A stretch of DNA of 32,335 bases, from the NCBI GenBank assembly GCA_025769875.1, contig JAGFNK010000581.1, positions 1 to 32,335 on the forward strand, in the 5' to 3' direction. Shown here piece after piece: positions 1 through 11,057 of this stretch (positions are counted from its first letter, which is position 1; every line of letters starts with the position of its first letter). The translations under genes and the position numbers were made by a program. Origin of the DNA: Russula earlei. Its lineage: Eukaryota; Basidiomycota; Agaricomycetes; Russulales; Russulaceae. The notes below the pieces were generated by a model that made no database searches, was not told the DNA's origin, and saw nothing but the letters and a program-made list of their open reading frames with translations.

Positions 1-208
1 GGCTGAGAGAAGGCCCATGTTTGCGCCGGGCATGATGTCGCTGGGGCGGCGACTCATGGGCGATGTGGGTGCGACCTGCTCGGACATGGCCACGCTCGAA
101 AATGTCGAGGACGAGGCGGTGGAACGGATGTGGCGGTTTGGGTGACTGGTCACCGGATCCGTCACCGCGGTCGCGGTACTGTTGTTGTTCAAGCCGGCGA
201 GGGCTTGA
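1..208 (+). pseudogene. 3' end of an unrecognised gene with an in-frame TGA
   Basis: A frame open from the window edge (codons from base 2) reads about 47 codons to TGA at 143-145, then continues in the same frame for 20 more codons to TGA at 206-208. The part before the first stop is a normal mixed sequence (for example ENVEDEAVERMWRFG). The part after it is a hydrophobic stretch (LVTGSVTAVAVLLLF) followed by KPARA, which looks like a last membrane helix with a short positive tail. A TGG to TGA change would explain the layout, so the gene may be broken, or it may simply end at 145. The 5' part lies outside the window and I do not recognise the family; a transporter C-terminus is only a guess. 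Confidence 0.4.
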
Positions 209-953
209 CGTAAGATCCCATCATCCATGAGTCCCATTCGAGTTCGCAATCACCGTCGTCGCCGCAATCGTCATCGCCGTCGAAGTCGAATGGTTCAAGA
301 TCTGCTGTCAGGTTCGAGGGTTTTTTGCGCAGCTCTGTGCTACTGAGCTTTGGGACCGATGGCTCCAGGGGCGGTCCCCCCCGCAAGATCCAACTCATAG
401 CATCGCTCACGTTCCCAGGCCAGATCGTTGTGCACGTTGGGATACCTCGGTTCGCCATTCAGGATATGGACAGGATGATCCGCGTGGAGTACCAGCGTGC
501 GAAGAAAGCAGTGAGGAAGGGGAGGAAGGTGAGGAGAGAGAAGAGAGAGGAAGCAGGTGGTTGGGAACCAAAGTGGAGCTGATCTTGTCTGGTGAACATC
601 GGTGTAAGAACACGTAGAAGGTTCGAGTGAGCTGTGCAAAGTGGGAGGTTGTCAAAAAGCTACCAGGTGGATTGCCTCTAGACTACGCACCGTGTTCATT
701 CAAAGTATCTAAAACGAGCCAGGTTCCTTGTGTGCCGTCGCCCAACATTGATGTCATACCCAAGGCTCTCGCTCTGACATCTAGCGTTCTGCCCTCACAC
801 GAGTCCTCCCTTGGAATGCTGTTACTGTTACACCTTGATCGATCGCCACCCTCTATCGCACCCTTGCGTTGTTGCTTGATATCCTCTTTTGACTCACGAC
901 GCCCCCAAAGGCCGCTGTCGTTCTCCCGTGCAATTGTTCCGCCAGACCAAGGG
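209..953. other. Stretch without a supported gene
   Basis: Several overlapping frames are open on both strands because the sequence is GC-rich, but none has convincing splice sites, domain or start. A minus-strand stretch around 210-345 would encode an acidic Asp/Gly-rich tail, and a GTGAGC donor-like site lies near 409 on that strand, so a small spliced gene is possible but not supported. On the minus strand just below 954 the frame continues with a Trp/Lys-rich segment that may be the original C-terminal part of the neighbouring gene. Confidence 0.4.
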
Positions 954-2152
954 TCATTCCACTGTTCGACCATCGTCGGTGAAGATGAGAGTTGGGGCTC
1001 GAGTACGCTGGAAGGACAGCCCTCCGACGCGAAATTTGGCACAGACGATGTGTGGACTCGGCAAGGGAGCCGTGGCAGCATGCACCATGTCCTCCTGACC
1101 GCGCAAGGTTGTGAGCATGGCGAGCGAGCATGTATGAACGGGCGTAGGATCCTGATGGCATGTTCCGCCCACACGTCGTCAAATTAGATCAATAAGACAA
1201 GCAACGAACGCCGCCTCGGCAGCTAGACCACGGAACGTGCGACTCACTGTTCTAGATTTCAAGAGGCTCAGCATCCCCTGGCGAATGACGAGATGCCGAT
1301 CACGCCACTCCAACTTCGTCTTCCTGCGTTTGCGCATCGACTGCGTCGCATGCGGCCCGCCGGCACCACCCATGCCCGCGCCCGCGCCCACGCTGGCACA
1401 CGCGCTGCGGGACTCGCCCGCGCCAGGGTCCTTTGTTTTCCTGATTCTGTTCGGGGAGGGGGCGTCAGAAGCGCACGCTGGACCGAGCGCGTGCGAGTCC
1501 TTGTCGTTGACGACGACGCGCAGGGCGCGCACGTCGAGCTCGAGGTAGGGCTTGATGTACTCGAGCACGACGTCCCGCTGTAGGCGCACGATCGTCCTCG
1601 GCGGGTGAAGCTCGAGCAACTCGTGCGGGACGCAGTCGATACCACGCGAGCGAATAGTCGTCTTCGAGCAGCTGGCCCGTCGAGAATGCGAGCATCGTAT
1701 ATTGGTGCGCGGGCAGCACCGTCGCCGCGGAATGCTCCGTCGGCGATTCCGGAGCGAAGGATGAGGTGACACGCTGGTTCGGCGTCTGGCGCATGCGCAG
1801 CTGGCGAGGAGGATCCATGAAAAAGTAAGACTCGAGGTCTGCGGTGGGGGTCATCTTCTTGTGAGCCGTCGTGGTTGCTATCGGACGAGTTGCGAGCAGA
1901 AGCGAAGGTGATAGGTGACACGGGGCGTCCTCGTGAGGATAGACAATCATTGTTGGCGACGCTTCTGTTGAACACTTTCGCGAGGATAAATTGCTTCACC
2001 TCTGAGATCTTCCAGGTCGAGTCGAACTGAGCTGTGAGCCATTGGTCCGACGCGACTGAGATCCTCGGCATCAAGAGCCCGGCACTAAGAAGACAGTATC
2101 GTGACTCACCAAACCGACACGCGATCGGAATAAGGACTTGGTCACAATTCAT
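954..2152 (-). pseudogene. Four-exon gene with pleckstrin-homology-like half, broken by one extra base
   Basis: My model is exon 1 at 2152-2110, exon 2 at 2055-1945, exon 3 at 1838-1248 and exon 4 at 1151-954, with GT-AG introns of 54, 106 and 96 bp; the donors at 2109 and 1247 are GTGAGT. The four exons total 943 nt, one more than a multiple of three. The surplus base lies in a CCC run (plus strand 1627-1629), where the frame passes from LAWYRLRP to HELLELHPP. With that base discounted the gene has 314 codons. The N-terminal 50 residues (SDQWLTAQFDSTWKISEVKQ) resemble a ubiquitin-like fold. The C-terminal half, with WRDRHLVIRQGMLSLLKSR joined across an intron to LTTLRGQEDM and then HIVCAKFRV, has the strand pattern of a PH-like membrane- or phosphoinositide-binding domain. 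The role is unknown. The frame may continue past the stop at 954. The exon 2-3 junction is the least certain. Confidence 0.55.
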
Positions 2153-3275
2153 AGGGACAGATTGATAACTGGGAAGCGTTTACCAGCCGTGCACTAAGGC
2201 AACGCCACCTGTGGATGCGGGGGTAGTCGCATGCCACTAGTAACGGCATGACCGTGACATATTCGGTACACTCACTCCCCGCCCAATGCTACACACAATA
2301 CATACACAAGATTAATGATACCCTACAAACTTCGTAAGATTTGATATCTCGCAAAGAAGGCCTTCAAGAGCCGCCATTTTACTCACTCCGCCGCGTTTTG
2401 GCAAGGACGCTTCAAGTTGGCCACTACTAAGATAGGACTACGAAGTAGTAGAACCAGATGCTAGCAACGAGAAAAGACAACAGACCGCTCCTGGAAACGT
2501 CCCCATTGTCACTCATCTCGTGTACTAATGTGAGACGTCGCAAGTTTGTCATACTTCTCATTCTTCTTTCTGCGGCTGCACACACGAGTTTGTCAGTAGT
2601 GCTTCAAGAAAATAGAGGAAGCCATACCGTTTTCTTACCGATTTTATAGGAAATAGCATGATGATCAGAAAATGACATCTACAGAAAACAATCCACGCAC
2701 AGCGATCTGGCTCAGTAGAAAGTAGACAAGCGCCAGGATGAAGGAATATGGCCATATTTTGTAACTATGAACTCCTGCAAATCACCTGTCAAATTATATA
2801 AATATAAACCTTTTAAGGCTGAATTTATATAATCCAACTGGTGATTGGGGCAACCCATATAACTTCATGCAACTACAGTAATTGTTTGGTTTGGAATGGG
2901 AGGGCAACAAATTGAATTTGTAAGAGACTGACTCAGTATTTTGATCCCTGAGTGACTTTTAGTGGACTGGACTTATCCATTCCTGATGGATGTTATACCA
3001 TAGCAGGAAATTTCCAATTACCCCTGCCGTGGTCAGCGTGAGAAGATACCTCCGTACTGGACTATTTTACCACTCACTTCGTCTATGGTAGTTTGGAGGT
3101 CTAGACTTGAACTCCAACTGAAGCGTACAAACGCACTGCATCTCTATATCCAGTTAGATGATCAGATCAGATCCACTTTTACTGGGATTAGTGGTAAGAG
3201 GCCCTGAGGAAGAAGCTGTACGCCGTGCCATTTATGAACTGCAGCCTGACCGACAACGCATTCCCTTCTGCAGTG
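2153..3275. other. AT-rich intergenic region
   Basis: I see no credible coding exon between the divergent starts at 2152 (minus) and 3276 (plus). Base composition drops to AT-rich between about 2260 and 3000, with runs such as TATATAAATATAAACC near 2795. It presumably holds both promoters. A CATTCCCTTCTGCAG stretch ending at 3273 looks like a 3' splice site just before the receptor ATG, so an intron in the 5' leader of that gene is possible. Confidence 0.5.
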
Positions 3276-6200
3276 ATGACTTCTACAACCACCTCTCCCA
3301 ACTTACAATCGATTCTCGATGCCGCGTTAGACATCTATACCAGGCAGACAGGGATCGATCTCACAAGACATCCCTCTGCTGAGGAGTTCCAGAGCTGCCG
3401 ATCTCCGGAGGACATCATCCAGCTACTTCACAAAAGAGAGAATGCGTTCAGGGACTACAAGGCCGGACACCAGTTATTCGACTTGCTTGGCCCTGTAATC
3501 CAAGCTCTCCATTCTGCCATCGTCGAGATTAATGTCCTGCCAGTGGTGAGCTCCACAGGCCCGATTCACGTCATCTGGTTGTATCTTTATGCGTCCCCTT
3601 CCAGGTGCCGTTTCAACTAATCTTTGTTGGTATCGATGTGCTCTTGGCGGTGCGGAGCTCATTTCCATCCCTAATGCAGACTTTTTGATATTTAGCTTCA
3701 ACAGGCTGCCATTAGCGTCGGTGGAAGTTACGATGCGCTTATTGACCTCTTCGAATGCATCGGGTGCTTCCTCAGTCGCCTCGATGTCTATGTGAAAAAT
3801 ATCCCGTTCTCTTATCCGATGGCAGTCACAATGGTGAAGATAATGGTGGAAGTGCTCACTGTGCTTACTCTTGCGACGAAACAGGTCAGGCAAGGGCGGT
3901 TAAGTAAGTGCTTCGTTTCCTGCGCATCATCTATGGTTGAGCGTGGCACAGGGACATTTGCCAGGAAATTGTTGAAAGATCACGAAGTCGAAGATGTTCT
4001 ACGGAGGTTAGACCGACTTACCCGGGACGAGGCTCGAATGACAGCCACTCAGACGCTTGAGGTTGTCCACGGTCTCGTAAGTAATGTAAAGGTAGTCATG
4101 GATGGTGGGCCACCCTTACTCAGATCTCCGGTAAATGGCTGACTAGAGTCCTATTCACTAGATGGCACAGCCTCAACAAAGGAAATTCGGGAGGCTTTAG
4201 GTATATTTTCCTACGTAGGGCTTTGTGGCATTTCTAAGGCGAATTTTAGTGACGATGCAAGAGATAGTAAATGATATCAACAAGATAAATCGTGAGCCTT
4301 TCTTTCTGTGCCAGTATTCCTGGCCGTCGAGGCTGAAATGCTTCACAGGTGACCAGCTGCAAAGGGACATCCGCAGTTGGCTCTCCCCTCCAGATCCATC
4401 CGAAGACTACAATAACGCCCGTAGATACCACCACGACGGAACGGCGACGTGGTTTATTCAAGGTACAACCTTCGAAGAATGGATAGCAAGGGGTTGCATC
4501 TTGTGGGTCCATGGCAAACGTACGTGTTTTACTAGGTTTCTTTTTTTCTCATCGCCTCATGGTCGCTTGTCCTTTTATAGCCGGTTCTGGAAAGAGTATA
4601 TTTTGGTGTGTGTAGCCCCGATTCTTCTCATCCAGTTCATTCATGTTCGTTAATAGCTCCTCTATCATCAATGAGGTCAAAGAAAGATGCGAAACTGGAG
4701 TAGCCTTTATGGCGTATTTTTACTGCTCATTCACAGCCAAAGCAAAGCAGGACGTCCGCGGCCTGCTCACCTCCCTTATTGCCCAACTTTGCGCTGAATC
4801 CGATGCGTGTTACGGTATCATTTCTGCCCTTTATAAAAAGTACAATGCCGGTTCTCAACAGCCCGACGACGATGCCCTTATGAAATGTTTTAAGGACATG
4901 CTCAACCTTCCAGGACGACCCAAAATTTACATAATTATGGACGCCCTGGACGAATGTCCAAACACAGACATCGTGTCCCCCCGCGAACGAGTTCTTAAGT
5001 TTGTAAAGGAGCTTTGTCTTTTACGCGTTCCAACTCTACGGATCTTTCTCACCAGTCGATCCGAAGCCGACATCGAAGCTGACCTTCTTTCGTTGAAGTC
5101 TCACTGTGTCTCGGTCTGTCTTCACGACCAATGGGGACAGAAACAGGATATCGCCAATTATGTCTGGTCTTTTGTTCACTCAGACCGAAATATGCGGGAA
5201 TTGAAGGCGAAGGATAGAGAATTGGTCATCAACACGCTTTTAGAGAAGGCCGATGGGATGTAAGTCATCAGTATTATGCAAGTCACGACGGTCTCTCACG
5301 CGACGTGTAGGTTCAAATGGGTTGTCTATCAGCTAGAAAACCTTCGCCAATGCTTTCCAGCGACTCTTCAGGACGAATTAGACATATTACCAAAGAGTCT
5401 GGAGGAAACGTACAAGCGCATTTTGTTAGGGATCGATAGGGCAAAGCGAAAATGCGCCTACCGCCTCTTTCAATGTCTCACAGTGTCAGAACGTCCTCTT
5501 CGTGTCGAAGAACTTGCCCAAGTCCTTTCCATTCGGTTTCACGATCAAAATCCTCCCGAATACCACCAAGACTGGAGCGTCAAGAATGCCCATGGAGCCA
5601 TTCTATCCGCGTGTTCCAGCCTCATTTCTATTGTAAACGTCGACGGTTCCCCTGTCGTTCAGTTTTCGCATTTCTCCGTGAAGGAATACTTGACATCGGA
5701 TCGTCTCGAGGTCGCAGGGGGGGACCTTTCCCTATTTTATATTCACCCTCCGGCGGCACATATGACTCTCGCGCAAGCTTCCCTCAGTATCCTTCTCGAG
5801 CAGGACCAGGTCGATAGAGATGGTATGGAACACTTCCCACTTGCAATCTACGCCGCTCAGTACTGGGTTCTCCACGCTCATCTCGGCAACGTGTCAGCAA
5901 GCATCAACGATCTCATAGAGCGGCTTTTTGACCCGGAAAGGCCATATTTTGCAACATGGGTCTGGATATACGATATGGACTACCCTTTCCGGGAGCGTAT
6001 GTCCACGGCCCACCCCCTCGAGACACCGCCGGAGACCGTCCCATTGTACTACGCCACACTATGTGGTTTTTACAACCCCGTGAGACATCTCATTACGGTG
6101 TCTCCCCAAGATGTCAATGCTAGGGGAGGTTACCACGCTACCCCATTCCATGCTGCCCTCGCCAAAGGATACACCAACATTGCAATTCTGCTCCTTGAGC

Positions 6201-7300
6201 ATGGTGCGGACATAAATGCCCTGGACAACGACCACCTGAGTCCTTTACACCGGGCGTCAAGGAATGGACGTTGTGACGAAGTGAAGTTTCTGCTTGATCA
6301 CGGCGCAAACATCAACGTTCGGAACGAGGACGAGCAAACCCCTTTGCACCTGGCGTCATGCGAGGGAGAAATCCAGGTCACGGAAACATTGTTGGGGCGT
6401 GGCGCAGCTGTTGACCCTTGTAGCGACGATGGCTGGACGCCATTGATGGCGGCATCGCGATACGGTCATCTGAACGTTGTGCGGTTGCTACTCGAAAATG
6501 GCGCAACCGTGGCCTCCTGTAACAACGACAATTGGACCCCCTCGATGTTGGCATTGCACTATGGAAAGTTCGATGTCGCTAAATTGCTTGGCCAGTGGGC
6601 GAGAGCCATCGGCTTTCAAGAAGACAGACTCCCGACTCCTGACACCTTGGCACAACAAGTCTCGGAGCATCCCGACCCCTCAAAACGCAGCAGTGGGCAA
6701 GATTTGAATGTCCCTGACAATGAGGGGAATTCCTCCCTGCACAGCGCGTCAAAGGAGGGGAATCTTAGCGTCATACAATCTTTACTTGATAGTGGCGCAG
6801 ATGTCAATGAACGTAATGAAAACAACCTCCAGACTCCGTTGGACGTCGCATCGAAAGAAGGAAAATTAGAAGTCGCAGAGTTGTTGATCGAGCATGGCGC
6901 AGACGTCAACTCCCGTGACAGAATTGGGTGGACCCCTTTGCACAAGGCGTCACGATTCGGACATTTGGGCATCGTCCGGTTGTTACTTGACAACGGCGCT
7001 GACGTGGACGCACAGAAGCATGACGAATGGACTCCGCTGCATCTTGCGATAAGCAACCATTACTCCGAGATCGTAGAGCTACTGCTCGAACGGCGCGCCA
7101 AGGCACATATACGGACTGTCGAAGGCTGGACCCCTCATGAGGTCGCGGTACGGCGGGGCGGCGCGGGGGATATTGTAGACATGCTGTCGACGTATTGCGG
7201 CCATGGAACGATGCCAGTGGACGGTATGTTGTATGGAGGTGGAGCGGATTTTGGAGGGACGAGAGGTTTGTATTCTCAAGGGCAGGAGGTACAAGATTGA
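3276..7300 (+). CDS. NLR-type receptor: Goodbye domain, NACHT ATPase, ankyrin repeats
   Basis: Ten exons join in phase: 3276-3545, 3605-3649, 3705-3903, 3952-4104, 4171-4200, 4250-4291, 4349-4519, 4581-4605, 4657-5259, 5311-7300 (3,528 nt, 1,175 residues). All nine introns are 48-66 bp with GT-AG ends. The start at 3276 gives MTSTTTSPNLQS, as usual for the fungal Goodbye-domain family. Residues 1 to about 230 are the helical Goodbye region, a probable signal-input domain. NACHT follows: Walker A GKPGSGKS near 302-309 (split by an intron inside the GKP), Walker B IYIIMDALDEC near 402-412, sensor-like FLTSRSE, then a winged-helix-like region (LEETYKRIL, RPLRVEELA). Ten ankyrin repeats run from about 784 to 1141 in two blocks of five separated by a degraded linker. 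Fungal proteins of this class are cytosolic STAND sensors thought to act in non-self recognition. The triggering ligand cannot be read from the sequence. No stop or frameshift is seen, so the gene looks intact beside a decayed transposon nest. Confidence 0.93.
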
Positions 7301-8637
7301 TAGGTAGTTCAATGTGCGCAGTATGCATGATGCGAATCCTACGAGAATCGGGACGGGACACCGACGGCGGTCCTTCCATCCCCCTCCATTCACCCAGCAG
7401 GTTGTGACGCAGCCACGTGATATGCAAACAACGCCAAAGTTCGTTAATGCCGAGTGAACGCAACAAGTGAACGAAGAAGGCATGGAGTTCAGTATGGGTG
7501 TTGGACAGCAGGAACCCAGTTTTTTAATACATAGAATACAATATACAAGCTGTATTATGCATTACATGGAACATAGAAGTAAACTGTCATGTAGATATCA
7601 AACATCTGGAGGAAGGAGGAAAGGGAGGCGAGATAGTATGAGAACCCGCGAAATAAAGATGAAAAACGCACCTGGTCAACGTGCGAGAATGACTGCACGT
7701 GGGAAAACTCGTGGTGGCTGCTTGTGCCATTCCATGTCGCAGTCGTGGTCATGGCCATCGCGTTGAGGTTGCCACTGTGACAGTGACACCGTCGTCGCCA
7801 CCGCTGCTTGAGAGGAGAACGAAAGTAAAAAAGAGAGAAATGAAGGGGAAAAACAAAGGGAAACACATGTCGCGCGCGGCAGAAACTGGGGTAGGAGGGG
7901 AGGGGGCAGCGTCATCGCCGCGTCCAGGCCATGCCGTGTCACTGAAGAGAGGCTTGTGAAATGGGACAATGGGCTGTTGCATTGGAGGGAAGGAAGAGGA
8001 GAATGAGAATGAGAGAGAACGCGCAAAAATGAAAACAAAAACGCACGCCGGTCAAGCGCAAGAATCCTTCAGTCAGATCCGCTCGGGTACTTACAAAGAA
8101 GGGAACAAGAGGGCCACTCCCTGTATTCGAGATATGCTTTTCTATACAAGAGAGGAGCCAAGGGACAGGAAAGGCCTGAAAGACAGGCAGGCATATGAAA
8201 GGAAATCCAAGTCAGTGGAAGGGGTCAGACCAAACGACACAAGGCGTCGAGGCATCGTCTCCAGTGGCTGCGCTGGCACGTGGCGATCGGTGGCGGCGAG
8301 CTCTTGAGAACGTGGTCGAGGGACGTGAGGGAGGTGACGCGAGGGCAACCTGGAGGTGACAGGACGCACGATGGGGGCGATGATGCACCCATGTAAGAGC
8401 GAATTCCGTGGCCAGCCACAATCCACTATATATCTCCCACCCAGGGGCATGAAATTTTGACTGTCCGCAGTCAAACTGTCAAGAGTGGAGTTCTCAGCCA
8501 TATGCCCATGTGGGATCGTCATAACTGCAGCTGTCCCGAGGTCCTCCGTCGTGCAAGAAGAAAGTGAGCTTGCGACTGACAGACCAAGCAGGCTTGAACT
8601 GCTGGCTACAAAAAGGGGGATGATGGAGCGCTCGAGG
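7301..8637. other. Intergenic region with purine-rich tracts
   Basis: No exon is supported here. The plus strand has long G/A-rich tracts (7608-7640, 7810-7865, 7985-8045) that create spurious open frames in several registers. A 251-codon minus-strand frame at 8142-8897 is rich in Ser, Ala and Thr, overlaps the last exon of the TPR gene in another frame and has no recognisable domain; I treat it as chance. Confidence 0.45.
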
Positions 8638-9540
8638 TCATCGCATGCTGGTGCGTGTGGCAAGAAGGCGGGACTGGGTGGCGTGAGCGTTGACCAGCCA
8701 GCAGTGGAGAGAGGCAAGGCGTGCACATGTGCGTGCTCCATTCTGTCGTCGTGCCTCGCGGTGGTGCAACGCATAGCTGCTGCTTCTGCTGCTGCAGTCG
8801 CCGACGTGCCATTGGCTTTGTCGCATTGAGTGGTGAGCTCTGTGGAAGGCAGCATAGCATTTTCGACAGAGGTGGAGGGTGTGGTCGGCTTGTGCATTGC
8901 TAGTGCCAGCGCCTTGCGATAGCCATGAAGGGGCTTCCTCCACTGCAGGTGGCGATGGCATGTGTGAGCGCGCGAGTGGAAGGGGAGATGATGTGAAACG
9001 CCGCGTGTGGCGTCCTGCTGGCATCAGCGGCAGGCCAGGTGAGGAGGGTCACACGTACCGACAGCAGCGCGGGCAAGCTCGAGGTTTCCCTTGCGCGCAA
9101 GGCCACGACGATAACGCGCTTCCGTGAAGCGGGGGTCGAGAACGAAAGCCTCTCCGGCAGAAGCCTCCGCATGGTCGTACCTTCAGGTCGCATTGCGTGT
9201 CACTTATCCATTCTCGTATGCAACGATAGCTGCAAGCGCTGGAATAAAACTTCCAGCTTAAGCCACGCTGCGGCCATGTTTGAAAGATATGCTGGGTTCA
9301 AACCGTGGATCATAATAGCGGCATCGTATTCTACAATAGCCTTGAGATATTCACCCGCACGGAAGTGAGCGTTTCCCTGAAACATGTCACTGAGATTCGT
9401 CACGAAGTGGAAGGGCACCGCTCCGTGACTCGGTGACAACATACTGCTTCCGTGCGCTTCTCTGCCTCGACGCGCGCTATACGTTTGAGAGCCCTCGCTC
9501 TTAACAAATCTTCTTTGTCAGATGTCTTCGCAGGGCTCAT
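8638..9540 (-). CDS. Small TPR-repeat protein, junction defect in intron 2
   Basis: Exon 1 is 9540-9445 (MSPAKTSDKEDLLRARALKR and a charged helix, 32 codons), ending at a GTATGT donor. Exon 2 is 9376-9251 (42 codons) with GNAHFRAGEYLKAIVEYDAA and PAYLSNMAAAWLKLE, a canonical TPR helix pair. Exon 3 is 9180-9059 (40 codons) with YDHAEASAGEAFVLDPRF and TEARYRRGLARKG, the next TPR unit, ending at a GTACGT donor. Exon 4 is probably 8942-8638 (CTGCAG acceptor, 101 codons with stop), Ser/His-rich and without recognised domain. The phases fit except at exon 2-3, where two nucleotides are missing and the donor would be a weak GTTTTA. Either a 2-nt deletion or an unusual site is present. TPR proteins of this shape bind chaperones or protein tails; the partner here is unknown. 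Confidence 0.6.
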
Positions 9541-9573
9541 GCCACGGGGTTTGGTAATATGTCTGTTGTTGGG

Positions 9574-10418
9574 GAGCATTGCGCTCGGTTGAAGAGAGAA
9601 ATGAGAGGCAGGAATGGGGGGCTGAGACAGCGACAGTGAGCAACAAGGAGGCGGCGGTGTTCGGCAAGACTGTGACTGGAGAGGGCGAAGCTAAAGTAGT
9701 GGGGGGCGAGGCTGAGACGGCGGGAGGGCCAGAAACTGGGGTGGCAGGGTGGCGGGAAAAGCTGGAACTGAGGCAGCTTGAGGAGAGACAACTGCTAGCG
9801 GGGCTGAGACACCGGTAGTGACATCGGAACGGTGGGCAAAGAAACATGGGGCAAAGGGACGGCGTGACGAGCGAGCGATGAAAGCGTGCGCGAAAATCGT
9901 TTGCTTGCGGTGTCGAATGTTGGTTAGGATCCGGCGGGGGGAAGGGCTGTGCTGTCGTCTGTGCGTCGCCCAACTCGACCGCGGTTGCGTACGTGTGGGG
10001 CGGCGGGGGAGGGGTCACCTCCCCGAGCGGTTGACCGTCGGGAGGTTTGCCTGCGCACGCAGCGGCTTGTGCTTGTTGAGCATAGTGTAACCGATGCTGT
10101 AGAGGCCGGGAGGGGGGGGGGGGGGGGGTGAGGATTTGACGGGTCGTGCGCACACGTATGGCGTGGCGGAGGACGTCCCTGGCGATCCCACTGGTCCCAA
10201 GCCTGCGCGATGATCGGCTCGAGCGAAGCGAGCTCCTCGTTGGTCATGGACAGGGTGTGAAGGATACGCTGCTTGAGCAGCGGCGCGCACGAAAATGAGA
10301 GCAGCAACGTCGACGCGAACGTCTGTCCGCCATCATGGCCCGGCGGGAATGGCTGAGACACGCTCAAACTCCCATTACAATTGTTTGTCTCAGTTTGTAT
10401 ATCACGTGATCGCGTCAC
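9574..10418 (-). CDS. Proline/glutamine-rich hypothetical protein, frame broken at poly-G
   Basis: Read on the minus strand, the frame from about 10418 includes a helical coding-like stretch (APLLKQRILHTLSMTNEELA, then LEPIIAQAWDQWDRQG) and runs into a proline stretch encoded by a 17-nt C run (plus-strand G run 10112-10128). Beyond the run a different frame looks coding (HRLHYAQQAQAAACAGKPPD, then TPPPPPHTYATAVELGDAQT and PFPPPDPNQHS). A change of run length by one or two bases would join the two. No start codon is certain, the 3' end is unclear, and no family is recognised. It lies just upstream of the TPR gene on the same strand and could share its transcript. Confidence 0.3.
10112..10128. 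repeat. Homopolymer run of 17 G
   Basis: An uninterrupted run of 17 G on the plus strand lies inside a proline-coding stretch of the minus strand. It sits exactly where the plausible reading frame switches. Confidence 0.9.
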
Positions 10419-10498
10419 AACTGCTGCTGGGTGAATTGCATTTGGTTGGCAGGAAGTTGTGTACTTTTCATGGTGGGTTGAGTTACCATAAAAGGTGA

Positions 10499-11032
10499 TT
10501 GTGTCTGCAAAAGAATTGGTGCATCAATCATGCATTCAAATGACACCAAATCACTTTCTCAATTACATTTCCAATGACTTATTTATTAGCTATTAGACAA
10601 ATAAATTAAAATGATACAAAAAAAGATTTTGTATTGTAAGGAACAGCAGCAGTTGAGGCTGTTAGAATAGGCAGCGGTGCAAGTCTGAAGGGACCTGGTG
10701 CAAGGGAGGCGGTGGCATTGGAGGGAGGGATGATGGTTCCCTGAGGGCATGCATGCATGCATACATGGCGGCAGACATTGCATCAGGCTTGGCACACTTG
10801 CCCAACCATTTTCCCCCAGCATATGGATCATTGTGAACATGGCAGCACTTTCCTTAGCAATGCCAATGCTTTGCACTGTCAGTCCCTGCACATCAGGGAG
10901 ACTGGTCTGTTGTTTTGGGCCCCATTTGAGTTTGACACCCATATGCTTGGCTGTCTCTGTCCATATTTTCTGATTGTGCACAATCACTTCCTTATCAGGT
11001 AAGACCTTGGAACCTTGAATTAAATTGATTGT
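10499..11032 (-). other. Unidentified segment fused to the truncated gag of G2
   Basis: Going leftwards on the minus strand, similarity between the two gag copies stops abruptly near 11058. The frame then runs on without a stop from the gag zinc knuckle into about 150 codons of unrelated sequence (KYSLAATINLIQGSKVLPDK, IWTETAKHMGVKLKWGPKQQ), then low-complexity sequence and AT-rich DNA near 10570-10620. The first 100 codons look like genuine protein, but I recognise no family. It may be part of another element or a captured host fragment; its left boundary cannot be fixed. Confidence 0.4.
10747..10766. repeat. Short GCAT microsatellite
   Basis: About four units of GCAT followed by the variant ACAT form a short self-complementary tract within the unidentified segment left of gag. 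Confidence 0.7.
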
Positions 11033-11057
11033 GGCTGCCAAACTATATTTGGCAGCC
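11033..11057. repeat. Perfect inverted repeat at the gag breakpoint
   Basis: GGCTGCCAAA (11033-11042) and TTTGGCAGCC (11048-11057) are exact inverted copies around a CTATA loop. The structure lies exactly where similarity between the G1 and G2 gag copies ends. Confidence 0.75.

Noticed and set aside
627..1187. 186-codon plus-strand frame
   Set aside because: It lies opposite the last exon and downstream region of the minus-strand gene, has no ATG start, no domain and no splice support; GC-rich antisense frames stay open by chance.
8142..8897. 251-codon minus-strand frame
   Set aside because: Low-complexity Ser/Ala/Thr composition, no domain, and overlap with the better supported last exon of the TPR gene.
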